Positions 35,748 to 43,416 of a DNA stretch of 54,251 bases are shown here, piece by piece; positions within the stretch are counted from its first letter, which is position 1; each line of letters starts with the position of its first letter. The notes under the pieces are model-generated. The model was not told where the DNA came from and ran no database searches. It saw only the letters and a list, made by a program, of their open reading frames with translations. The position numbers and the translations under genes were made by a program. Origin of the DNA: an uncultured Bacteroidota bacterium (GTDB lineage: Bacteria > Bacteroidota > Bacteroidia > UKL13-3); NCBI GenBank assembly GCA_903883965.1, contig CAISCU010000005.1, forward strand, positions 90,818-145,068, read 5' to 3'.

Positions 35748-36731
35748 TTGCAGCCTGTTTTGAGTTTAATCGATCAAATAAAAGACCCAATAGCAACTGA
35801 GTTAGCGCTTTTTGAACGCAAATTTAGAGAAGCCATGAAAAGCAATGTGCCATTGCTTGATACCATCATGACTTATATTGTTAAGCGAAAGGGAAAACAG
35901 GTAAGGCCTATGTTTGTCTTTTATTCGGCTAAGCTTTTCAGTGGTATCAATGATTCAACATACAGGGCTGCCAGTTTGGTTGAGTTGTTGCATACTGCCA
36001 CTCTTGTGCACGACGATGTGGTAGACGACAGCAATCAGAGAAGAGGGTTTTTTAGCATCAATGCACTTTGGAAGAACAAGATTGCAGTTTTGGTTGGCGA
36101 TTACTTGCTATCTAAAGGCTTATTGCTAAGTGTAAAAAACAAGGATTACCATTTGTTAGAAATAGTGAGCTCCTCTGTAGAATCAATGAGTGAGGGGGAA
36201 TTGTTGCAAATTGAAAAATCTAGAAATTTAAATTTATCTGAAGACATTTATTTTGAGATTATCCGTAAAAAAACAGCCTCACTGATTGCATCTTGCTGTG
36301 CTATAGGTGCTGCCAGCGCAGGAGCATCAGCAGATGACATAGAAAAAATGAGGTTGTTTGGCGAAAAAATTGGAATTGCATTTCAAATAAAAGACGATTT
36401 ATTAGATTATGGCGATACCCAAATTGGCAAACCACATGGCATAGACATTCAAGAAAAAAAGTTGACATTGCCTATCATCTATACCCTCAATCAAGCAGAT
36501 AAAAAAACAAGGGCTACTATCATTCACAATATCAAAGCGCATCACCAGAACAAACAAAAAGTGGCTGAGATTATCCAATACGTCAATAGCCATGGAGGCA
36601 TTGCATATACCCAAAATGTCATGCAAAAATACAAGCAAGATGCACTGGAAATACTCCAACAATTCCAAGACAAAGATGCAGCCAAAAGCTTGACACAACT
36701 GGTTCATTTTATCATTGAAAGAGACAATTAG
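35748..36731 (+). CDS. Polyprenyl (trans-isoprenyl diphosphate) synthetase
   Basis: This 327-residue IspA/IspB-type enzyme condenses isopentenyl diphosphate onto an allylic diphosphate to make the polyprenyl chain for menaquinone. The first Asp-rich motif is DDVVD at 89-93 within LVHDDVVDD, and GKQVRP lies at 49-54. The second motif is DDLLD at 216-220 within AFQIKDDLLDYGD. These residues bind Mg-diphosphate. Small residues ahead of the first motif suggest a long product rather than farnesyl diphosphate. The start is TTG at 35748: no ATG lies in frame upstream, and an ATG downstream would remove the conserved helix. It lies 48 bases after the lipoprotein gene and converges with the M28 peptidase, with 3 bases between stops. 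Confidence 0.92.
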   Translation: MQPVLSLIDQIKDPIATELALFERKFREAMKSNVPLLDTIMTYIVKRKGKQVRPMFVFYSAKLFSGINDSTYRAASLVELLHTATLVHDDVVDDSNQRRGFFSINALWKNKIAVLVGDYLLSKGLLLSVKNKDYHLLEIVSSSVESMSEGELLQIEKSRNLNLSEDIYFEIIRKKTASLIASCCAIGAASAGASADDIEKMRLFGEKIGIAFQIKDDLLDYGDTQIGKPHGIDIQEKKLTLPIIYTLNQADKKTRATIIHNIKAHHQNKQKVAEIIQYVNSHGGIAYTQNVMQKYKQDALEILQQFQDKDAAKSLTQLVHFIIERDN

Positions 36732-36734
36732 CTT

Positions 36735-38000
36735 CTAGAAACTTGCTATAAAATCGGCAATTAGCTCGAAACTTTCATTGTATTTACTAAAAGTCAGCGC
36801 TTCATAATCGTCTTCAACATCATGGTAAGCATGGTATTCTCCCATTAAGTAAAAAAAGAGTGCTTGTACTCCTTTTTCACTAAAATAATAATGGTCGCTG
36901 TTGGCAGATTTTCCTCTAGCTTGAATGCTAGGTAAATAACTCCCAATACTGTTTTGAAATTTCAATTGTTCAAACAAATCAGGAAATTCAGTTCCATTGA
37001 CAACCATCATTCCCTTGTCTCCTGTTGACATTAAATCTAAGTTCAGCAATAATTTAATTTGCTGCAATGGAACTATTGGATTTTCGGTATAATACAATGA
37101 GCCTAGTAAGCCAGCTTCTTCAGCAGCAAAAGCAACAAATAACAAAGTATAATCACTTCCTTTTTTGCTGAAATGTTTGGCTAAATCAAGCATCATAGCT
37201 ACGCCACTTGCATTGTCGTTGGCTCCTGGAAATTTGGCAAAACTACCCATCATGCCTAAATGGTCGTAATGAGCTGAAACAACAATGACACTATCGGGAT
37301 ATTTTTTTCCGGTTATTTTTCCCAATATATTTTGGGTTTGGTGTAGTTTAAATTCAGCATCTACTTTTAAATCAATTACAAGAGGTTGATTTTGAAGCAC
37401 TGGTTTTAAAATAGATACAATTGGAAAATCGGCAAAATGCTGGGCCACCCCCCATGTTAGTTTTTCTTTTTTGCAATACAACAAACCTTTAGCATGTACT
37501 TGATTTGTTAAAATGGCATTTATGCGTTCGGGATGAAGTAATTTTAGCTCTTTTACTTGGTCAACCACTAAAAAACAATTCCTTGTTTTGGCGCTAAAAA
37601 GTAAATTGTATTGACTGGTATTATCAAGCAATGCAGAATCAATTTTGATGGTGCTAAATGTACCATTGATTCCAGTACAACCCGGGTTAATGATAAAATC
37701 TTTACCGGGAAATAAATCATTTCCATCTACATTGAGTTGAACCCTTTCAGGGTAACAAACAACTTCAAATCCAAATTTTTGAAAATAATTATCGGCCATA
37801 GGTTTCAGGCCAATTTCTTTCATTTGAGTTCTAATGAATTGAGCGGCTAAAGCATCCCCATCATTGACATAGCCTCTACCCGAAAACTCATCACTACAAA
37901 GCATTTTACAGATTCCTTTGGCATAAGGAAGGTTTTGAGCAATGAGCTTAAGTTGGCAAATAAAAAAACTCAGCAGCAGTATGTATGGTTTGCTGCTCAT
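36735..38000 (-). CDS. M28-family zinc aminopeptidase, secreted
   Basis: This 421-residue protein has a signal peptide (YILLLSFFICQLKLIA, then Q). A PA-like insert occupies roughly residues 110-200. The peptidase core has the zinc ligands in order: HYD in AHYDHLG, the bridging Asp in GANDNASG, the paired EE in AFAAEEAGLLG with the catalytic base, Asp in NLDLMS, and His near the end in GEYHAYHDVEDD. The set looks complete, so it should be an active di-zinc aminopeptidase of the periplasm or cell surface. It starts 5 bases after the purS stop on the same strand and is therefore part of the pssA-purS unit. No T9SS sorting domain is present. Confidence 0.9.
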   Translation of the reverse strand: MSSKPYILLLSFFICQLKLIAQNLPYAKGICKMLCSDEFSGRGYVNDGDALAAQFIRTQMKEIGLKPMADNYFQKFGFEVVCYPERVQLNVDGNDLFPGKDFIINPGCTGINGTFSTIKIDSALLDNTSQYNLLFSAKTRNCFLVVDQVKELKLLHPERINAILTNQVHAKGLLYCKKEKLTWGVAQHFADFPIVSILKPVLQNQPLVIDLKVDAEFKLHQTQNILGKITGKKYPDSVIVVSAHYDHLGMMGSFAKFPGANDNASGVAMMLDLAKHFSKKGSDYTLLFVAFAAEEAGLLGSLYYTENPIVPLQQIKLLLNLDLMSTGDKGMMVVNGTEFPDLFEQLKFQNSIGSYLPSIQARGKSANSDHYYFSEKGVQALFFYLMGEYHAYHDVEDDYEALTFSKYNESFELIADFIASF

Positions 38001-38005
38001 GGGTA

Positions 38006-38257
38006 TTACATGGCAGAAACTTGAAACTGGTAGCTTTCCATGATGAGGTTTGCCAGTAATTTTTTACAAGCTTCATCCACCATTTGTTCAGCTTCAGCTT
38101 GGTTGGCAGCCTCTAATTCCATACTCATGTGTTTGCCAATTCTAACCTGGTTAATTTGAGAAAGTCCAATGTTTTTCATTGAACCAGTTACGGCTTTTCC
38201 TTGTGGGTCAAGTAATGCTGCATGAGGCATTACATCAATTTCAGCTTTGAATTTCAT
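38006..38257 (-). CDS. purS: Phosphoribosylformylglycinamidine synthase subunit PurS
   Basis: This 83-residue protein is the size of PurS, the small bridging subunit of the PurSQL complex in purine synthesis (FGAR to FGAM). The fold-defining features are KFKAEIDVMPHAALLDPQGKAV at the N-terminus, the middle strand QVRIGKHMSMELE, and the helix QAEAEQMVDEACKKLLANLIME ending in YQFQV. Its start overlaps the 3' end of pssA by 17 bases, so the two are translationally coupled. No purL or purQ lies in the window, so the complex must be completed from elsewhere. PurS proteins have no metal or active-site residues to check; the call rests on length and these segments. Confidence 0.9.
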   Translation of the reverse strand: MKFKAEIDVMPHAALLDPQGKAVTGSMKNIGLSQINQVRIGKHMSMELEAANQAEAEQMVDEACKKLLANLIMESYQFQVSAM

Positions 38258-38966
38258 GAGATTTCTGTTTGTAAAATAAATAGATTGACAAAGTTAAGTA
38301 AAGCAAGATGGAAAGACTAATTCCGAAGTATTGAAAAAACAATAAATTACAGCAACTTAATCCAATAAATAGCCACCTGATTTCGTTTCCAGCCCATTTA
38401 AAAGTTTTAAATTTTAGGGCAAACAAGGGCAATTCGGCCATTAATAACCAGCTACTCACAAATGGAAAAACATAAATGAAAATAGGGTTTGAGAAAAATT
38501 CGGTAGCAAATGCTGGTCCGTGTTCAAATACCATTGGAATAGCGCAAATAAACAAGGCATTTGCTGGTGTAGGTAAGCCAATAAAAGAATCAGACTGTCT
38601 GGTATCTAAATTAAATTTAGCAAGCCTGAATGCTGAAAATATTGGAATTAAAAATGCCAAGTAATTCAAATTGGCATTAGCCCCTAAAGCATCATTGATA
38701 TAAGAGCTATGCATGTAAAAAATCATGCCAGGAGCAACCCCAAAACTTACCACATCTGCCAAAGAATCAAGTTGTTTGCCTATTTCCGAATTGACTTTAA
38801 GCATACGAGCTGCGAATCCATCTAAAAAATCAAAAATGGCTGCTAGACCTATAAAATAGCCTGCTTGAACCAAGTTATGATCCAATGCAGCTAAAATAGC
38901 CATACAACCCATTAGTAAGTTTGCAGCTGTAATGCTGTTTGGAATCTGTTTGATTACATTTTTCAT
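38241..38966 (-). CDS. pssA: CDP-diacylglycerol--serine O-phosphatidyltransferase
   Basis: This 241-residue inner-membrane enzyme makes phosphatidylserine from CDP-diacylglycerol and L-serine, the first step to phosphatidylethanolamine. The CDP-alcohol phosphotransferase signature is complete: D49-G-x2-A-R54-x8-G63-x3-D67-x3-D71. Several transmembrane helices follow (FLIPIFSAFRLA, ALFICAIPMVF, PIFIYVFPFVSSWLLM, LLFFQYFGISLSILLYL). The start is ATG 38966 (MKNVIKQIPNSITAANLL); an in-frame ATG 21 bases earlier is less likely because family members begin with this segment. It overlaps purS by 17 bases and leads the pssA-purS-M28 unit. Confidence 0.93.
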   Translation of the reverse strand: MKNVIKQIPNSITAANLLMGCMAILAALDHNLVQAGYFIGLAAIFDFLDGFAARMLKVNSEIGKQLDSLADVVSFGVAPGMIFYMHSSYINDALGANANLNYLAFLIPIFSAFRLAKFNLDTRQSDSFIGLPTPANALFICAIPMVFEHGPAFATEFFSNPIFIYVFPFVSSWLLMAELPLFALKFKTFKWAGNEIRWLFIGLSCCNLLFFQYFGISLSILLYLTLSIYLFYKQKSHEIQS

Positions 38967-39088
38967 GTGGCGGCAATTTAATTTCACTTTTTGTTATTCT
39001 CAAGCGAATTCTAGATTTACTCAAATTAAAATTTAATAATTACTTAAGCAGGCTCCCACAATTTTATTTTTTTGTGCCTTATTTGATG

Positions 39089-39096
39089 TAGGTTTG
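39089..39096 (+). promoter_or_regulatory. -7 box ahead of the small secreted protein and subtilase
   Basis: TAGGTTTG matches TAnnTTTG exactly, 13 bases before the ATG at 39110. The -33 position reads ATTT; a TTTG also occurs 14 bases upstream of the box. Confidence 0.55.
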
Positions 39097-39109
39097 AGTA
39101 ATTAAACCA

Positions 39110-39577
39110 ATGAAAATCACTCAAAATAGGGGCTTTTATTCCATCTTAATGGCCTTGTTCCTAATGGTGTCTCATGCAACCTTTTCTCAAACAAACACTG
39201 TCTCCTATGGAACAGGTTTGAATTTGAAACAATTTACATTCCGAGTAACTGATACCCCACAGGTTGCAATTGTTCAAGATAAAGTTCATATTGCTATTTC
39301 TTCATTCAAGGGCTTAACATTAGAAATCAAAGGGTTTCCTTTGAAACAACTTGAATGCGGAAAACTAGTTTATGGCAAAACATGTAAGTTTAAATTAACT
39401 GTAAACAAGCAGTTGTATTGCAGTAAATTAGAGGAATACAGCAATACCATAGGCGTTGTTTGTTTGGGTAATAACTTATACAAACTATATGTAAAAAGTG
39501 TTGTTTATAAAGGGGCTGAAAGGATAAAATTAAATGCCCAATTAAATTGTAGAATTAAGAATGAATATGAATACTAA
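39110..39577 (+). CDS. Small secreted protein of unknown function, paired with subtilase
   Basis: This 155-residue protein has a signal peptide of about 26 residues (ILMALFLMVSHATFS, then Q). The mature ~128 residues are beta-strand-rich and contain five cysteines (in LECGKL, KTCKF, LYCSK, VVCLG, LNCRI). No family is recognised. Its last 17 bases overlap the start of the subtilase gene, so translation of the two is coupled. Proteins in this position can be protease inhibitors, chaperones or pro-region substitutes. That reading is inference; the subtilase has no obvious inhibitor_I9 propeptide, which gives it some weight. Confidence 0.7.
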   Translation: MKITQNRGFYSILMALFLMVSHATFSQTNTVSYGTGLNLKQFTFRVTDTPQVAIVQDKVHIAISSFKGLTLEIKGFPLKQLECGKLVYGKTCKFKLTVNKQLYCSKLEEYSNTIGVVCLGNNLYKLYVKSVVYKGAERIKLNAQLNCRIKNEYEY

Positions 39578-42500
39578 ATTTAGAAGTTTGATTTTTGTTT
39601 TAGGAATCATTTGCTTGCAGATTAACTTACAAGCACAAACCATTAACAAAGCCAATGAATCTACTACCAATTTAACTGATTATGCCAGTAGAATTAGGGC
39701 TTTACAAAATTCGTATACCGCCAGTCAGATTAAATTAAATGCCTTTTTGAGTGCTATGAATTTGCCTAAAAGAGAAGTGTTGGCAAATGGAGTTGAAAGA
39801 GAAGCCGTGGGAATTTCAGCTACTGGGATGCCAATTTACATTCAAACATTTAACAATATAAATGCGGCTAAAACCATTTCAACATCTAAAGTATGGCCGG
39901 GAGGTTCATTAGGATTAAATTTAACTGGATTAGGAATGACAGCCAGATTGGGTGTATGGGACGGTGGAAAAGTACTGACCACACACCAAGAATTTCAGGG
40001 AAGAGCCACCCAAATAGATGCGCCAAGTAGCTTTAGTGACCATGCAACCCACGTTTCTGGAACGATGATGGCTGGTGGTGTTGTTGCCAATGCCAAAGGA
40101 ATGAGTTTTCAAGCCCCAATTAAATGTCATGATTGGAACAACGATGTTTCTGAAATGACAACAGCAGCAGCTGCTGGCTTATTGGTTTCTAATCATTCAT
40201 ATGGTCAGGTTTGTGGTTGGCAGTACAATAGTAGATGGGAATTTTGGGGCGATCCATCGGTTAATACAAAATATGATTACAAATATGGTTTTTACGATGC
40301 AAATTCAGAGCAGTTTGATCAAGTGGCATTAGACAATCCCAATTACCTCATTTTTATGGCAGCCGGTAATGACAGGGGCGAACCCAGTCAAACCCCAACG
40401 GTGTTTTATGTTCGCAATTCTAATGGTGGTTGGACCCAAGGGAGTTCAGCAAATAGGCCAGCTGCAATAGGTCCGTATGATTGTATCAGTGGAGGTGCTG
40501 CAAATGCCAAGAATGTTATGACAGTTGGTGCTGTAAATCCAATTACAACTGGTTGGACCAAAGCTTCAGATGTAGTCATGAGCGATTTCAGTGGATGGGG
40601 CCCTACGGATGATGGCCGTATCAAACCAGATATTGTTGCCAATGGCGTGAGTGTATATTCTTCAATAAGTACTGGTACTTCAGCATACGATACTTACAAT
40701 GGTACATCAATGGCTACACCAAATGCTTCTGGATCGGCTTTGTTAATTCAACAACACCACAACAATGTAAAAAGTAAATTTTTGCGTTCAGCTGCATTAA
40801 AAGGTTTAATCATTCATACTGCAGATGAGGCTGGCACCAGTACCGGTCCTGATTACACATTTGGATGGGGTTTAATGAATACAGCCAAAGCAGTACAGAC
40901 AATTTCTGATACCATTAAAAGTAAAATGGTTGATTACAATTTGAGCAATGGTGGCAAGTATACATATAGTTTTTATGCGGATGGTTTAACACCTATTAGG
41001 GCAACAATTTGCTGGACAGATGCCCCTGCAACATCACCTTCGCCAATTTACAATTCACCTACACCAATGCTGGTAAATGATTTAGATTTACGTGTTACCA
41101 GACTTGCAGACAACACCATTTTTTATCCCTACAAATTAGATAAGTCAAATCCTTCATTGGCTGCTACAACAGGAGACAATACTATAGACAATGTAGAACA
41201 AGTTTACTTAAATACACCGGTTGCAGGAACATATACAGTAACCATCACCCATAAGGGCTCTTTGGCAGCTGCTCAAAATGTTTCTTTGATATTAACAGGG
41301 ATCACTCCAAAACCTGTTGCTTACTTCACGACTACTTCTAAAACTGCTTGTGCTGGAAGTACAGTGCTGTTCCAAGACCAATCGGCAGGTGCAACTTCTA
41401 GAGTTTGGTATTTCCCTGGAGGAAATCCGGCAACATCAACATTGGCTAATCCAACAGTAGTTTATCATTCGCCGGGTATTTATCCAGTTGCATTGGCTAT
41501 TAAAAGCAGTATTGGATATGACTCAATTTACATGAACGACTATTTAACCGTAGGAGGGATGAGTTTGCCATTGAATGAAACATTTGAACTCAATTCGCCA
41601 ACCTTGAACTTATGGACTGTTCAGAATTTAGAATCAGATAGCACTTGGCGTTTGTGGAAAATCAGTGGCAATGGCAATAGCAATTTTGCTTTGGGAATTA
41701 ATAATTTTGACAATCCAACTAGTGGCTATACTGACCGCTTAATTTCTCCAATTTTAGATTTACGAGGCTACAGTACTGCATCAGTTTCGTTTCAACATGC
41801 TTATACCAGGTATGACAGCAATACTTCTGATACATTAGTTGTAGCTGTTTCTACCAATTGCGGATCAACTTGGACCCGTTTATTGGTATTGGCTGAAGAT
41901 GGCACAGGTAATTTTGCTACTGCTCCAGATGCCAGCTATTCTAATGTAAGTAGTTTTACACCATCTAAAACCAGTGAGTGGTGTGGGGGCGGTGTAGGAG
42001 CTACATGTAAAAATGTAAACCTATCGGCATATGTTGGAAAGGCAAATGTGAAAATTAAATTTGAACAAATAGGTAATTCGGGCAATAACCTGTTTTTAGA
42101 CAATATTCAAATTGCTGGTGTTGTGAGTAGTAAGCCTTTAGCTGGTTTCTTTGCAACCCAACAAACAGTTTGTACAAATACAGCAGTTAAATTAATAGAT
42201 ACCACTTCAAATCAAGCAACCCAATGGGCTTGGTATGTCAATGGAGTACTTTTTTCAAATCTTAAAAATCCATTTATTGCTTTCCCTGCTGCTGGAGACT
42301 ATTCAATTGCATTAACAGCCAAAAATGCAATGGGATCGGACAGTGTTTATAAGCCTAATTTTATACATGTAAATGCCGGACCAGTTCTGCCTGCAATAAC
42401 CAGCTCAAAAGGAATGGCTGTGTGTAATGGAGACAGTACACTTTTGTCTGCTACCGTTACTGGAACTTTTATTTGGTTCAAAGACAATATTGCCCAAACA

Positions 42501-43379
42501 AGCCTAAATACAAATGCATTTTACACAAAAGATCCTGCGCTGTATTATGTTAGAAATTTTGACAATTCTGGATGTTTTGCCCAATCAAATTCAATTGCAT
42601 TGCAATCAGGAGTAACTCCACCTAAACCAACAGTAACAAAAAGCATTACAACCAATTCTATTTGTGATGGCAATTTGTTTAGTTTGTTTTCTAGTGCTAC
42701 AACAAACAACCAATGGTACAAAAATGATTCATTGCTGGTAGGGCAAACCAACAAAACATTTACACACAATGATTCGGGTTATTTTAGAGTAACAGTCAAT
42801 AACAATGGTTGTACAAATACTTCTGATGCCGTTCATATCCAAAAACTAAGCAAGCCAAATACGAGTGAAATTACCGGTAGAAATTGGGCTGCAAAAGGAG
42901 ATACTGTTCAATTTTCAGTGAATGGAACTGCGGGTTCTACCTATGCCTGGTCTTTCACCAATGCCACTCAGTTAACAGGAAACAATTCTTCTATAATCAC
43001 TGCAAAATTGGCAAGTAGTGCAGCAACAGCTACTATCAATGTCATTGAAAACGGTGCCAACAATTGCAATGGTTCCCAAAAGACAATGACAGTGACTTTG
43101 GTAAATACCTCGGTAAATAAATCAACGGCTAAAACAACTTTTACACTTTATCCAAATCCTGCTAAAGATGCGCTATTTATAGATTGCAATTTTGATGGTA
43201 AAGCCAAAGTTGAAGTGTTGAATATGTTAGGTCAATTGATGTACCAATCACAACAGGTGATGCATGCAGATGCTGCACATTTGAATCAAATAGATATTGC
43301 ACATTTACCAGATGGAATTTATTTGATTAGAATAGATCATGAAGGCAAGAAAATGAGTCAATCATTTATCAAAAAATAA
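39561..43379 (+). CDS. S8 subtilisin-like serine peptidase with PKD domains and T9SS type A sorting domain
   Basis: This 1272-residue protein starts at ATG 39561 or 39567. The signal peptide is FRSLIFVLGIICLQINLQA, then Q. The catalytic triad is Asp134 (GVWDGGK), His161 (SDHATHVSG) and Ser383 (GTSMATP), with the oxyanion Asn in AAGNDRGE. After the peptidase come a strand-rich P-like segment, a PKD domain (near ACAGSTVLFQDQSAG), a jelly-roll or MAM-like domain (FELNSPTLNLW through GNNLFLDNIQIAG), a second PKD (VCTNTAVKLIDTTS) and Ig-like repeats. The final ~75 residues (FTLYPNPAKDALFIDC through HLPDGIYLIRI) form a type A T9SS sorting domain. Expected location: exported across the outer membrane, possibly surface-bound. 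Confidence 0.93.
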   Translation: MNMNTKFRSLIFVLGIICLQINLQAQTINKANESTTNLTDYASRIRALQNSYTASQIKLNAFLSAMNLPKREVLANGVEREAVGISATGMPIYIQTFNNINAAKTISTSKVWPGGSLGLNLTGLGMTARLGVWDGGKVLTTHQEFQGRATQIDAPSSFSDHATHVSGTMMAGGVVANAKGMSFQAPIKCHDWNNDVSEMTTAAAAGLLVSNHSYGQVCGWQYNSRWEFWGDPSVNTKYDYKYGFYDANSEQFDQVALDNPNYLIFMAAGNDRGEPSQTPTVFYVRNSNGGWTQGSSANRPAAIGPYDCISGGAANAKNVMTVGAVNPITTGWTKASDVVMSDFSGWGPTDDGRIKPDIVANGVSVYSSISTGTSAYDTYNGTSMATPNASGSALLIQQHHNNVKSKFLRSAALKGLIIHTADEAGTSTGPDYTFGWGLMNTAKAVQTISDTIKSKMVDYNLSNGGKYTYSFYADGLTPIRATICWTDAPATSPSPIYNSPTPMLVNDLDLRVTRLADNTIFYPYKLDKSNPSLAATTGDNTIDNVEQVYLNTPVAGTYTVTITHKGSLAAAQNVSLILTGITPKPVAYFTTTSKTACAGSTVLFQDQSAGATSRVWYFPGGNPATSTLANPTVVYHSPGIYPVALAIKSSIGYDSIYMNDYLTVGGMSLPLNETFELNSPTLNLWTVQNLESDSTWRLWKISGNGNSNFALGINNFDNPTSGYTDRLISPILDLRGYSTASVSFQHAYTRYDSNTSDTLVVAVSTNCGSTWTRLLVLAEDGTGNFATAPDASYSNVSSFTPSKTSEWCGGGVGATCKNVNLSAYVGKANVKIKFEQIGNSGNNLFLDNIQIAGVVSSKPLAGFFATQQTVCTNTAVKLIDTTSNQATQWAWYVNGVLFSNLKNPFIAFPAAGDYSIALTAKNAMGSDSVYKPNFIHVNAGPVLPAITSSKGMAVCNGDSTLLSATVTGTFIWFKDNIAQTSLNTNAFYTKDPALYYVRNFDNSGCFAQSNSIALQSGVTPPKPTVTKSITTNSICDGNLFSLFSSATTNNQWYKNDSLLVGQTNKTFTHNDSGYFRVTVNNNGCTNTSDAVHIQKLSKPNTSEITGRNWAAKGDTVQFSVNGTAGSTYAWSFTNATQLTGNNSSIITAKLASSAATATINVIENGANNCNGSQKTMTVTLVNTSVNKSTAKTTFTLYPNPAKDALFIDCNFDGKAKVEVLNMLGQLMYQSQQVMHADAAHLNQIDIAHLPDGIYLIRIDHEGKKMSQSFIKK

Positions 43380-43416
43380 AAATAAAATAGGCCCGAAAAT
43401 GGGCCTGTTTTATTTT
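43379..43416. terminator. Bidirectional terminator between convergent genes
   Basis: A 16-bp stem (43379-43394 with 43401-43416, one T·G wobble) has an AGGCCC/GGGCCT core and a GAAAAT loop. A/T-rich arms give T runs on both strands. It touches the stop codons of the subtilase (43379) and of the DUF255 gene (43415), so it serves both. Confidence 0.88.
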
